Both the position numbers and the translations under genes were made by a program. A stretch of DNA of 64,000 bases, from assembly GCA_034437515.1 (NCBI GenBank), contig DAOTTX010000287.1, forward strand, positions 34,330 through 98,329. The letters run 5' to 3'. How positions within the stretch are numbered: position 1 is the first letter of the stretch; each line of letters opens with the position of its first letter. The stretch is from DAOTTX01 sp034437515 (lineage in GTDB: Bacteria > Chloroflexota > Anaerolineae > Aggregatilineales > Phototrophicaceae). The notes beneath the pieces are model-generated. The model was not told the DNA's origin. It did not search any database and worked only from the letters and a program-made list of their open reading frames with translations. Shown piece after piece: positions 55,153 to 63,894 of the stretch.

Positions 55153-56310
55153 ATGGCAGCAATTCGCCCATCGGGTGTATTTGATAGTGATTACGGGCAA
55201 GACATCGCGCTTAACCGTACCCTGACCGATAAACTGATCTCCAACGGCCTGGCGCTGCTGCTGCTGCTGATACCAGTGCTGGTCGCCGGGGAAATCTTAC
55301 CGGCACGCATCGTCGGGACGATCAACCGCATCGCCATTCTGGTGATCGCCGTGCAGGGGTTGAACATCCTGGTCGGCTACACCGGGCAGATTTCGCTCGG
55401 TCATGCGGCCTTCGTCGCGGTCGGCGCGTACAGCGCGGCGAACTTTATGCGTGGCGTTTCCACCATTGATGGTGGCCTGGTTACCGGCATCGTCGAAGGC
55501 GGCTCGACCATCATCCCGGCGATGCCCTTCTGGCTTGCCGTGCCGTTAGCGGCGCTTTTCACGGGTTTAATCGGCCTGTTCTTCGGCTTGCCATCGCTGC
55601 GCGTAAAAGGCTTTTACCTGGCAATGGCAACCCTGGCGGCGCAGTTCATCATCCCCTGGGTGATGAAAAACCCGCTGGAAGGCGTCACCAACGGCGGCGT
55701 CCGTGCGCTGGAAGCACCCGCACCGAATGTGTTGGGTAACTCGTTCACCGGGCAAGCTGAGGTGTATTACATCATCATCCCGGTCGCCATATTGATGATG
55801 CTAGCGGCGCGGAACATCATCCGTACCCGTGTGGGTCGGGCGTTTATCTCCGTGCGAGATAACGACCTCGCCGCCGAGTTGCTCGGCATCAATGTTTTTG
55901 TGTATAAATTACAAGCGTTCTTCCTGAGTGCGCTTTACGCCGGTGTCGCCGGGGCGTTGATCGCCATCCAGAACGACACCGTTTCCCTGGAACCATTCAA
56001 CCTTGATTACTCGATCCAACTGCTCGCTATGCTGATTATCGGCGGCGCGGGCTTCCCATTGGGGGCGTTATTCGGCGCGGCGTTCTACGTCTTGCTGACA
56101 CAAAACGTCGTCCCGGCGATCATCCCGGAGTTGAAAGAAGGCTTACCGGAGCTGCTGCCGTTCATGGATGCAACCAGCATCGAAGCCGGCCTGACCCCGT
56201 TCTTGTTCGGTCTGGCGCTGGTGCTGTTCTTGATCTTTGAGCCGCGCGGTATTGCACATCGCTGGGAGATCCTTAAAATTAGTTGGAAGATCCGCCCTTA
56301 CTCATACTAG
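55153..56310 (+). CDS. livM: Branched-chain-type ABC transporter permease (LivM-like)
   Basis: The 385-residue protein has about ten membrane segments and the LivM core GYTGQISLGHAAFVAVGAY, GLFFGLPSLRVKGFYLAMAT and GRAFISVRDNDLAAELLGIN, the EAA-like loop touching the ATPase. GAGGACTT precedes the ATG. It pairs with LivH to form the channel. The gap before it is AT-rich and low in complexity. Confidence 0.95.
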   Translation: MAAIRPSGVFDSDYGQDIALNRTLTDKLISNGLALLLLLIPVLVAGEILPARIVGTINRIAILVIAVQGLNILVGYTGQISLGHAAFVAVGAYSAANFMRGVSTIDGGLVTGIVEGGSTIIPAMPFWLAVPLAALFTGLIGLFFGLPSLRVKGFYLAMATLAAQFIIPWVMKNPLEGVTNGGVRALEAPAPNVLGNSFTGQAEVYYIIIPVAILMMLAARNIIRTRVGRAFISVRDNDLAAELLGINVFVYKLQAFFLSALYAGVAGALIAIQNDTVSLEPFNLDYSIQLLAMLIIGGAGFPLGALFGAAFYVLLTQNVVPAIIPELKEGLPELLPFMDATSIEAGLTPFLFGLALVLFLIFEPRGIAHRWEILKISWKIRPYSY

Positions 56311-56422
56311 GGGATAGATCGTGTTTGCTTTTAGCCTGTAAAGGAGTTGTTTCACCAATTCGGAACGTAACACCGAAAATAAATGTACATTTGCTTAAAC
56401 TATGAAGGGACATCAACATCTT

Positions 56423-57847
56423 ATGCGTAAACTACTATTTCTTGTTCTCGCTCTAGCGTTCGTCTTCGCACTTCCGGTGGCAGCGCAAGACGAAGGTTCA
56501 TCCGACTTGCCGGATTTCATCGACCGCACCGAGTGTGAAGTCGATTTCTCCGGCGAGACGATCCCGCTGTATCACTTTGGGGACATCAGCCAGGCGTATG
56601 CGGCGATCACCCAGCCACTGCTGACCGGCATCGCCGATGCGATGGACTACTTCAACGAGCGTGGTGGCGTCTGTGGTGCCAATCTGGAACAGATCAACCG
56701 TGATACGGAAAACAACCCGGATCAAACCCAGGCGATCTACGACGACTTCTCCACCCGTGACCCGGAACCGCTGCTGTTCGTCCTCTATTCCTCACCGGAT
56801 AGCGAACAGCTCCGTGACCAGCTCGCCGAAGACGAAATCCCGGTGCTTATCTCCGCCGGTTCCGTCGAGGGGCTGTACGGTGAAGAAGGTAACGAACCCG
56901 GCTGGATTTTCGCCACCAACCCGCTCTACATCGACCAACTCGGTATGTTCTGCGAGTACGTCGGCAGCAACCCGGATAGCTTCTCCGAAAGCCCGACCAT
57001 CGGCTACATTAGCTGGCCTGGTGCGTTCGGCGAAGCCGCCTTCACCGAAGAAGGCATCGCTTACTGTGAATCGCAAGGCGTCGGCTTTGTCGAGAACCCT
57101 GAACTGTTCCTGCCGACCGCGACCGATGTCTTCACCCAGGTGCAAAACCTGGTTGACCAGGGCGCAAACATCCTCTATACCAATACACTGGCCTCCGGCC
57201 CGCCCGTGATCGCCCGTACCATTGTTGAACTCGGCCTGGAAAGTGATATCGTGCTCGGCAGCGTCAATTGGGGTATGGACTCCTCCGCCGGTCTCATCGA
57301 CCAGCAGACACGCGGCGAGAACGGCCTGCCCGCGCTCGATGGCATGTACGGCTCCTTCCCCTTCTCCTGGTTTACTGAAGCCAACATCGAAGGTATCGCC
57401 TTCCTGAATGAGCAGTTCGCCGCCTACGCGGAAGAAGAAGGCCGCAGCCCGGAAGATCAACTGCGCCTGCGTAACATCTCCTACCTGCTCGGTTGGACGG
57501 TGGTTGACCTGTACATCGAACTACTGACGCAGACCGCCAATCGTATCGATGCGGAAACCTACACCGACATGACCGGCGCGGACGTCTACGAGACACTGCA
57601 AAATGTCAACTACAATGCGGTCGGCATCCAGCAGATCAACTTCGAAGATGGGGAACTGCGCGACGTCGAACCGAACCGCATCGTGCAGTACGGCTTCCTC
57701 AATGCTGAGGGCACCGGCCCCGCCACAAGTGGCGCGGAAGCGAATGTCGAAGGTGGCTTCTTTAAGCCGATCATCGTCCCGCTGATGGAGTTCGAAAATA
57801 CACCTGATCTCCGTCCTGGCATGATGGAAATGGAAGAAGAAGAATAA
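56423..57847 (+). CDS. ABC transporter substrate-binding protein (type I fold) with SPase-I-like signal
   Basis: The ATG at 56423 has AAGGGA 12 bases upstream; an earlier ATG at 56402 has none. The product begins MRKLLFLVLALAFVFALP and a likely cleavage at PVAAQ, with no lipobox cysteine. It then has a periplasmic-binding-protein type I fold (about 470 residues): ETIPLYHFGDISQAYA, DSEQLRDQLAEDEIPVLISA, IGYISWPGAFGEAAFTEEG and TYTDMTGADVYETLQNV. It would bind the imported compound outside the cell. The tail is very acidic (MMEMEEEE). Two hairpins follow the gene. The ligand cannot be read; the family includes amino acids and aromatic acids. Confidence 0.88.
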   Translation: MRKLLFLVLALAFVFALPVAAQDEGSSDLPDFIDRTECEVDFSGETIPLYHFGDISQAYAAITQPLLTGIADAMDYFNERGGVCGANLEQINRDTENNPDQTQAIYDDFSTRDPEPLLFVLYSSPDSEQLRDQLAEDEIPVLISAGSVEGLYGEEGNEPGWIFATNPLYIDQLGMFCEYVGSNPDSFSESPTIGYISWPGAFGEAAFTEEGIAYCESQGVGFVENPELFLPTATDVFTQVQNLVDQGANILYTNTLASGPPVIARTIVELGLESDIVLGSVNWGMDSSAGLIDQQTRGENGLPALDGMYGSFPFSWFTEANIEGIAFLNEQFAAYAEEEGRSPEDQLRLRNISYLLGWTVVDLYIELLTQTANRIDAETYTDMTGADVYETLQNVNYNAVGIQQINFEDGELRDVEPNRIVQYGFLNAEGTGPATSGAEANVEGGFFKPIIVPLMEFENTPDLRPGMMEMEEEE

Positions 57848-57864
57848 GCTGAATAACAGCTTTT
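57847..57864 (+). terminator. Small hairpin at the stop of the binding-protein gene
   Basis: AGCTG (57847-57851) and CAGCT (57857-57861) form a 5-bp stem with a TTTT tail, overlapping the stop codon. It may be a weak terminator. Confidence 0.45.
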
Positions 57865-57880
57865 AAGAATCAAACCTATG

Positions 57881-57900
57881 GGGCAACCGCACGGTTGCCC
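57881..57900 (+). terminator. Strong hairpin between the binding protein and LivF
   Basis: GGGCAACC (57881-57888) pairs perfectly with GGTTGCCC (57893-57900) around GCAC, then TGTTT. It lies 25 bases before the livF start. Attenuation or 3' mRNA protection of the binding-protein message would give more binding protein than ATPase. Confidence 0.6.
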
Positions 57901-57925
57901 TGTTTGCTAAGTAAAGGGCAATCCC

Positions 57926-58720
57926 ATGTTGAGTATCAACAATATCGAAGTCATTTACAACAGCGTCATCCTTGTGTTGCGTGGTGTATCGTTTAAGGTG
58001 GAAACGGGTCAGGTGGTTTCCTTACTAGGACCTAACGGCGCGGGGAAATCCACCACGCTGAAGGCCATCAGCGGCCTGCTGAAAAGCGAGCTTGGCGAGA
58101 TCACACGCGGCAGCGTCACCTGGAACGACGAACGCATCGACGACCAACCCGCCGAGGACATCGTGCGCGAGGGTATTATTCAGGTGATCGAAGGTCGCCC
58201 GCTGTTCCAACATTTGACCGTTGAGGAAAATCTACACACCGGCGCGATGGCCTGGAAGGGCGGCCGTGAGTTCAAGCAAGACCTCGAAATGGTTTATCAT
58301 TACTTCCCACGCCTTAAGGACATGCGTAAGCGCATCAGCGGCTATCTTTCCGGCGGTGAGGGACAGATGCTTGTCATCGGGCGGGCGCTGATGGGTCACC
58401 CCAAGCTGATTATGCTCGATGAACCGTCACTAGGACTCGCGCCCATGCTGGTGAAGGACATCTTTAACATCGTGCGAGACATCAAAGAAGGTGAAGGCGT
58501 CTCCGTGCTGTTGGTGGAGCAAAACGCCCGCGCCGCGCTTGAGCTGGCAGATTATGGCTATGTGATGGAAAACGGGCGTATTGTGCTGGATGGCCCCGCC
58601 GAACAACTGCGCGAAAACGAGGACATCAAAGAATTTTACCTCGGCCTGAACACCTCCGGTGAGCGTAAAAGCTACCGCGATGTAAAACACTACAAACGCC
58701 GTAAACGCTGGCTTGGTTAA
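57926..58720 (+). CDS. livF: Branched-chain-type ABC transporter ATP-binding protein (LivF-like)
   Basis: The 264-residue protein has Walker A GPNGAGKSTTLKAISG, signature LSGGEGQMLVIGRAL, Walker B LIMLDEPSLGLAPM and the H-loop VEQNARAALEL. AAAGGG precedes the ATG. It forms the ATPase dimer with LivG. The last 42 coding bases plus downstream sequence are tandemly duplicated just after the stop. Confidence 0.95.
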   Translation: MLSINNIEVIYNSVILVLRGVSFKVETGQVVSLLGPNGAGKSTTLKAISGLLKSELGEITRGSVTWNDERIDDQPAEDIVREGIIQVIEGRPLFQHLTVEENLHTGAMAWKGGREFKQDLEMVYHYFPRLKDMRKRISGYLSGGEGQMLVIGRALMGHPKLIMLDEPSLGLAPMLVKDIFNIVRDIKEGEGVSVLLVEQNARAALELADYGYVMENGRIVLDGPAEQLRENEDIKEFYLGLNTSGERKSYRDVKHYKRRKRWLG

Positions 58721-58782
58721 TCATATTCATGATGTAAAACACTACAAACGCCGTAAACGCTGGCTTGGTTAATTATATTCAT
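58679..58782 (+). repeat. 52-bp tandem duplication of the livF 3' end
   Basis: 58679-58730 is repeated at 58731-58782 with one mismatch (C to T). The copy includes the last 42 coding bases and the TAA of livF. The second copy is outside the reading frame and serves no evident role, and it ends just before the AAGGAGGG of the next gene. Confidence 0.93.
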
Positions 58783-58798
58783 AAGGAGGGAGAACGAC

Positions 58799-60007
58799 TT
58801 GTCCACATCATTTGACGACCGCATCCGCGAATTAGTCGCCTATGCCTACGAAAAGGCCCCGGCGATCAAAAAAATCATGGACGACGCCGGGGTCGGCCCG
58901 GCAGCTATCCAGTCCGCTGCTGACCTTGCCAAAATTCCCGTCACCAGTAAGGACTCGCTGGTCGAGATCCACCAGGCGAACCCGCCCTTCGGTGGCTTCC
59001 TGACCATCGACCCGAACACGCTACCGCGTATTTACATCTCGCCCGGCCCCATCCTTGACCCGCAACCCCCCAACCCCGACGGGCAAGAGGCCGCGCTAGA
59101 ACCGTTTAAGTACGTCGGCTTTGGCCCCGGTGACCGGGTGTTGAACACCTTCACTTATCATCTGACACCCGCCGGGATGCTGCTCGATGAGGCGGTGCGC
59201 GGCTGTGGCGCAACCGTCATCCCGACCGGCCCCGGTAACAGTGACCTCCAGTTGATGCTGATGACATCGCTCGGTGCCTCCGGTTATGTAGGCACACCCA
59301 GCTACCTGATGACGCTGCTCGACAAGCTGGAAGAACAGGGCGTGCCTAAAGAAAACGTCCCGGTGAAGAAAGCACTTTTCACCGCTGAACCCTACACCCC
59401 GTCGCAGCAGGCGCGGTTCGAGGGTGTATACGGCATGAAGACCACATCGGCTTACGGCACCGCCGACCTCGGTTTCGTCGGTTATACCAGCGAGGGCGTG
59501 CAGGGCTTTTGCATCATGGGCAACATCTATTTGCAGATCTGCGACCCGAAAACGGGTGAGATCGTACCGGACGGCGAACAGGGCGAGATCGTGGTCACCA
59601 CGTTCAACAAAGCCTATCCGTTGATCCGCTTTGGCACCGGCGACCTGGGCGCACTCTCACCACAACCCCAGTGCGACGGTCAGCAGTTGCTCGGCCTGTA
59701 CGGGCGCAGCGGTGACGCGATCAAGGTACGCGGGATGTTCCTGCACCCGGCACAGTTGATGGCGGCGAAGACGCAGTTCCCGCAGATCAAACACATGCAG
59801 GCCGTCATCACCCGCCCCGGCAACAACGACCACGTCTTGATCCGCGTGGAGTTAGACGAAGGCGCGGACGGCACCGACCTCGGCGAACAACTCAAAGAAC
59901 TGGCGAAGGCCGCGGTGCGCCTGCGCATCGACGAAGTCGAGATCGTCGCCCCCGGTGAGATTGACCCCAGCGAGCGCATGGTGCAAGACCAGCGTGACTG
60001 GTCATAG
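58799..60007 (+). CDS. Phenylacetate-CoA ligase-like adenylate-forming enzyme
   Basis: The start is TTG at 58799, with a strong AAGGAGGG 8 bases upstream. The 402-residue protein is of the PaaK family of small aryl-CoA ligases: ISPGPILDPQ, GDRVLNTFTYHLTPAGMLLD, GTPSYLM, TSAYGTADLGFVGYTSEG, IRFGTGDLGAL and GRSGDAIKVRGMFLHPAQL. Aromatic acids are the usual substrates. The N-terminal TSG-type P-loop is reduced here. It ends the transporter operon and gives a second CoA-ligase, suggesting an aromatic or otherwise unusual acid is imported. The C-terminal PaaK domain is intact. Confidence 0.88.
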   Translation: MSTSFDDRIRELVAYAYEKAPAIKKIMDDAGVGPAAIQSAADLAKIPVTSKDSLVEIHQANPPFGGFLTIDPNTLPRIYISPGPILDPQPPNPDGQEAALEPFKYVGFGPGDRVLNTFTYHLTPAGMLLDEAVRGCGATVIPTGPGNSDLQLMLMTSLGASGYVGTPSYLMTLLDKLEEQGVPKENVPVKKALFTAEPYTPSQQARFEGVYGMKTTSAYGTADLGFVGYTSEGVQGFCIMGNIYLQICDPKTGEIVPDGEQGEIVVTTFNKAYPLIRFGTGDLGALSPQPQCDGQQLLGLYGRSGDAIKVRGMFLHPAQLMAAKTQFPQIKHMQAVITRPGNNDHVLIRVELDEGADGTDLGEQLKELAKAAVRLRIDEVEIVAPGEIDPSERMVQDQRDWS

Positions 60008-60015
60008 CGCACGAA

Positions 60016-60055
60016 AAGCGTAACGTGGAGAACACACCGGCTCCGCGTTATGCTT
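60016..60055 (+). terminator. Long hairpin after the PaaK-like gene
   Basis: AAGCGTAACG(T)GGAG (60016-60030) pairs with CTCC(G)CGTTATGCTT (60041-60055), about 14 bp with one T/G bulge and one wobble. It is 8 bases past the stop and likely ends the transporter operon, though no long U-tract follows. Confidence 0.6.
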
Positions 60056-60145
60056 GCCCCTGATACCATATAGCACCACATCCGTTGACGAACCCCCGTA
60101 GAACGTTTACGCTGGACAGGTTCTAAGCCATCACAGGAGCAACCA

Positions 60146-61090
60146 TTGAACAAAGCAGCGTGGGCGGCCTTCTGGGCGGTCGGGTTCATCTGGGGATCAT
60201 CGTTCCTCCTCATCAGCATCGGCGTGGAAGACGTCCCGGCGACACAACTCGTTCTCGTGCGGGTACTCATCGCCGCCATCGGCTTAAATATCGTGCGCTG
60301 GTTTCGTGGGAAGCGCCTACCGCGTGATTGGGGTACCATCCGCGCCTTTATCTTGATCGGCGGCGGCAACGCGGCGATCCCGTACACCCTCATCTCTCTC
60401 GGTGAGCAAACCATCAGCAGCGGGATGGCGGCGGTCTTGCAGGCCACCGCTTCATTTTTCACGTTGATTATCGCGCATTTTGCCTTCACCGATGAGCGCA
60501 TGACATGGCATAAGGTCGCCGGGTTGATCCTCGGCTTCATCGGTGTGATCATACTGTCGAGTTCGTCGATCGAAGGCGGGGAAATCAATCAGGAAATCCT
60601 GCTCGGTCAGTTGGCGATTGTGGCGGCGTCGTTGTTCTATGCGACGTTTATCGTCTACAGTCGCAAGGTGATTACCCGTAACATCGACCCGATTGTGATC
60701 TCATCGGGCACATTTTTACCGGCGGTGGGTTGGGCGTGCCTGTTCATGCTGCTAGAACCGCTGCTCGGTGGTCGGGCGTTCGTCCCACCGGTGGAGCTAC
60801 CGGCGCGGGCGTTACTCGCCGTGCTGGTGCTGGGCTTCTTTAACACGTTCATCGCCTACTTGTTTTTCTACTTCATCATTCAACAACTGGGGTCATTCCG
60901 GGCTTCGATGGTGACTTATGTGGTGCCGGTGGTCGGGCTGGTGTTGGGCGGCATGGTCGGCGAGGAAATTACCCCGGTGATGATTATCGGCGCAGTGATG
61001 ATCTTCATCGGCATCGCGGTGGTAAACGTCAGACCGAGGCAACTTCTGCGTGTGTGGCGGGCACGCAGCGTGCAGATACAAGGCTCGTAG
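60146..61090 (+). CDS. EamA/DMT-family transporter
   Basis: The start is TTG at 60146, 6 bases after AGGAG. The 314-residue protein has ten hydrophobic segments and the two EamA repeats: WAVGFIWGSSFLLISIGVE, FTDERMTWHKVAGLILGFIG at the first repeat and QQLGSFRASMVTYVVPVVGL with a GEE near the end of the second. DMT exporters of this type move amino acids or metabolites. A paralogue follows immediately, so they may work as a pair or be a recent duplication. Confidence 0.93.
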   Translation: MNKAAWAAFWAVGFIWGSSFLLISIGVEDVPATQLVLVRVLIAAIGLNIVRWFRGKRLPRDWGTIRAFILIGGGNAAIPYTLISLGEQTISSGMAAVLQATASFFTLIIAHFAFTDERMTWHKVAGLILGFIGVIILSSSSIEGGEINQEILLGQLAIVAASLFYATFIVYSRKVITRNIDPIVISSGTFLPAVGWACLFMLLEPLLGGRAFVPPVELPARALLAVLVLGFFNTFIAYLFFYFIIQQLGSFRASMVTYVVPVVGLVLGGMVGEEITPVMIIGAVMIFIGIAVVNVRPRQLLRVWRARSVQIQGS

Positions 61091-61092
61091 CG

Positions 61093-62028
61093 GTGCAGAA
61101 ATGGTTGATCTTCGGTGCGTGGACGCTCATCCTCGGTTGGGGATTTCTGTTTACCAACATCGCCACCGATCAAATCTCGCCGATTGAACTCACCACCGCC
61201 CGTGCTGTAATTGCGATGGTCGGCTTGCTGGTCTTTGTGCAGGTTCGCGGCATCGCGCTGCCCTCGGGCTGGGCGGTCGTCAAGGCGTATATCGTGCTGG
61301 GGGTCGCCAACCGTTCGTTGACGTTCATTCTGTTCGCCTGGGCGCAACAGCAGGGCGTCAGCAGCGGCTTGAGCGGCGTTCTGGTGGCGACTAACCCGCT
61401 GTTCACCGTGATGATCGCACACGTCGCCTTCGCCGATGAACGCCTGACCGTGACCAAAATCGTCGGTGTGCTTCTCGGCTTTGCCGGCGTGATAATCCTC
61501 GCCAGCCGCAACATCGACGGGACACAGGTCGCGCTGGATAATCTGCTCGGTCAGGGAGCGATTGTGCTGGCGGCGCTGCTGTTCGCCTGGACGACGGTCT
61601 ACACCCGGCAGACTTTGCGCGACCAGCCGGTGTCACCGCTGGCGCTCGCCGTCGGCGCATCGACGGTCAGCGGTGTGTTTATGATCGCGTGGTTTTTGGT
61701 CAGCCTGCTGTTCGGTGCGACACTCCCGGCGATTAGCACGCTGCAAACAGACACACTCGTTTCTATCTTCATGCTCGGTGTGTTTAACACGTTGATCGCG
61801 GTGGTGCTGGCGAACTACGTCATCCGTGAACTAGGCGCGAGCCGTGCCAACATGCAAGCCTACATCGTCCCCATAATCGCGCTGGTGCTGGGTGCGATCT
61901 TCCTGGATGAAGTGATCGACCTGACCGTCATCACGGGGTCAGTCGTCATTCTGCTCGGTGTGGCGATTGCGACATTCGGCTCACGGATGGGTCGTGCGTT
62001 AAAATTGAATCGGCAAAGCAATCTATAG
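61093..62028 (+). CDS. Second EamA/DMT-family transporter
   Basis: The GTG at 61093, 2 bases after the stop of the first transporter and preceded by AAGG, gives 311 residues; an earlier GTG at 61054 would overlap that gene by 37 bases. It again has ten segments and the repeats WTLILGWGFLFTNIATDQ, FADERLTVTKIVGVLLGFAG and RELGASRANMQAYIVPIIAL. It is clearly a relative of the first transporter but well diverged. Confidence 0.9.
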   Translation: MQKWLIFGAWTLILGWGFLFTNIATDQISPIELTTARAVIAMVGLLVFVQVRGIALPSGWAVVKAYIVLGVANRSLTFILFAWAQQQGVSSGLSGVLVATNPLFTVMIAHVAFADERLTVTKIVGVLLGFAGVIILASRNIDGTQVALDNLLGQGAIVLAALLFAWTTVYTRQTLRDQPVSPLALAVGASTVSGVFMIAWFLVSLLFGATLPAISTLQTDTLVSIFMLGVFNTLIAVVLANYVIRELGASRANMQAYIVPIIALVLGAIFLDEVIDLTVITGSVVILLGVAIATFGSRMGRALKLNRQSNL

Positions 62029-62039
62029 GAGAAAATACC

Positions 62040-63731
62040 ATGCCAGAAATTTATTTTGACCGTTACTATCGCTATGATGACCTGACGAACCTGCTACGGG
62101 CGTTCGTGGACGAGTACCCGCAACTCACCCACATGGAAAGCATCGGCAAGAGCTATGAAGGCCGCGACATCTGGGTGATGACCGTGACCAACTTCGCCAC
62201 CGGCCCCGCCGAGGACAAACCAGCCTTGTGGGTTGATGGCAACATCCACGCGACCGAAGTATCGCCCTCCACAGCCTGCCTGTACCTGCTTAACAGACTG
62301 GTCACACAGCACGGCGACGACGACGAGGTCACGCGCTGCCTGGATACCCGTGTATTTTACATTTGCCCGCGTGTGAACCCTGACGGCGCGGAAATGGCGC
62401 TCGCTGACAAGCCGCGTCTGATCCGTTCTAGCACGCGCCCCTATCCGTTTGACGAGGAACCGCTCCCCGGCCTGGAGCAAGCCGACGTAGACGGCGACGG
62501 ACGCATGTTGCAGATGCGCATCGAAGACCCCAACGGCCCGTGGAAGGCGCATCCCGACGAGCCGCGTCTGCTGGTGCGACGTGACCCCACCGAAACCGGC
62601 GGCACCTACTACCGTGTGCTGCGTGAAGGCATCATCGAAGATTATGACGGTGTGACCATCAAACCCAGGCGCATCAAAGAAGGGCTAGACCTCAACCGCA
62701 ACTTCCCCTCGAACTGGCGGCAAGAGCACGAGCAACGCGGCGCGGGTGTCTATCCCACGTCTGAGCCGGAAGTCCACGCGATTGTGGAGTACATCGCCCG
62801 GCACCAGAACATCACAGGCGGGGCGGCCTTCCATACATGGAGCGGGGTACTGCTACGTCCTTATGGCACGCAACCAGACGAAAACTTCCCCGCCGAGGAC
62901 TTGTGGACTTACCAGAAGATCGGCGAAAAAGGCACGGAGATCACCGGCTACCCGCACATCTCGGTCTATCATGACTTTCGTTATCATCCCAAAGAGGTGA
63001 TTACCGGTGTCTCCGACGATTGGATGTACGATCATCTCGGTGTGTTCGCGTGGACGGTCGAGATCTGGAGTCCGCAGCGGCAGGCCGGTCTTGAGGATTA
63101 CAAGTATATCGAGTGGTACCGTGAACATCCCTTCGAGCAAGACCTGCAAATGCTCAAGTGGAGCGATGAAACGCTCGACGGCAAAGGTTACATCGATTGG
63201 TACGAATTCGAGCATCCGCAGTTGGGCAAGGTCGAACTCGGCGGCTGGGATATGATGTACTGCTGGCGCAACCCGCCACCGCAGTTCTTAGAGCAGGAAA
63301 TCGCGCCCTTCTCCGATTGGATGATCTGGCATCTGCTGATCTCCCCCCGGCTGGAAACGCACAGCATCGACGTGACCGCACTTGGTGAGGGTGTGTATAA
63401 GCTGCGCTATGTAGTGCATAACACCGGCTGGTTGCCGACCTACATCACCAAAAAAGCACTGGAAAACAAAATCGTGCGCGGTGTCATCTGTGAGATCGAC
63501 CTGCCCGATGATGGTGCCACGCTCAAAAGCGGCAAAACCCGCGAGGCGTGCGGGCAACTCGAAGGCCGGGCATATACATCCAGCACGCTCACCGTTTGGG
63601 GCGGTGGTGATGCCACCAGTGACCGCACTAAGTGCGAGTGGGTCATCGAAGCCCCTGCCGGGACGACGGTTAAAGTAACGGCGAAGCATCAACGCGCCGG
63701 CACCGTGCGTGAAACGATCACGTTGGCGTAA
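62040..63731 (+). CDS. M14-family zinc carboxypeptidase
   Basis: The 563-residue protein has the M14 metal site: His70 and Glu73 in NIHATEVS and His265 in AAFHTWSG, and the catalytic Glu341 in WTVEIWSP. Arg-binding PDGAEMAL and DLNRNFPSNW are also present. No signal peptide is visible, so it may act in the cytoplasm. The C-terminal 110 residues (CEIDLPDDGATL) form a beta-rich extra domain. AGGAGAAAATACC precedes the ATG. It follows the second EamA gene by 11 bases, so peptide breakdown products might be the exporters' cargo, as inference. Confidence 0.93.
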   Translation: MPEIYFDRYYRYDDLTNLLRAFVDEYPQLTHMESIGKSYEGRDIWVMTVTNFATGPAEDKPALWVDGNIHATEVSPSTACLYLLNRLVTQHGDDDEVTRCLDTRVFYICPRVNPDGAEMALADKPRLIRSSTRPYPFDEEPLPGLEQADVDGDGRMLQMRIEDPNGPWKAHPDEPRLLVRRDPTETGGTYYRVLREGIIEDYDGVTIKPRRIKEGLDLNRNFPSNWRQEHEQRGAGVYPTSEPEVHAIVEYIARHQNITGGAAFHTWSGVLLRPYGTQPDENFPAEDLWTYQKIGEKGTEITGYPHISVYHDFRYHPKEVITGVSDDWMYDHLGVFAWTVEIWSPQRQAGLEDYKYIEWYREHPFEQDLQMLKWSDETLDGKGYIDWYEFEHPQLGKVELGGWDMMYCWRNPPPQFLEQEIAPFSDWMIWHLLISPRLETHSIDVTALGEGVYKLRYVVHNTGWLPTYITKKALENKIVRGVICEIDLPDDGATLKSGKTREACGQLEGRAYTSSTLTVWGGGDATSDRTKCEWVIEAPAGTTVKVTAKHQRAGTVRETITLA

Positions 63732-63773
63732 CCCTGATTTTCGTTGTCAGATATAGGTACACGATGGTATAGC

Positions 63774-63793
63774 GGACGGGAGAAAACCCGTCC
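63774..63793 (+). terminator. Hairpin after the M14 peptidase gene
   Basis: GGACGGG (63774-63780) pairs perfectly with CCCGTCC (63787-63793) around AGAAAA. It lies 43 bases past the stop, without a U-tract. Plausible end of the EamA-EamA-M14 transcript. Confidence 0.5.
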
Positions 63794-63852
63794 CATACGT
63801 GCCAAGTTAAAACGATGATCTTCAACGTGCAGCTCTTCTGACCCCTTCCCCC

Positions 63853-63894
63853 CAAGTACCCCCTCATACCCGTAGACGGAGAAAGGGGGACTTG
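63853..63894. repeat. Imperfect inverted repeat in the terminal intergenic region
   Basis: CAAGTACCCCCT (63853-63864) and AGGGGGACTTG (63884-63894) match as inverted repeats apart from one extra A. It resembles intergenic REP-like elements. The remainder of 63732-64000 holds no gene that can be supported. Confidence 0.45.
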
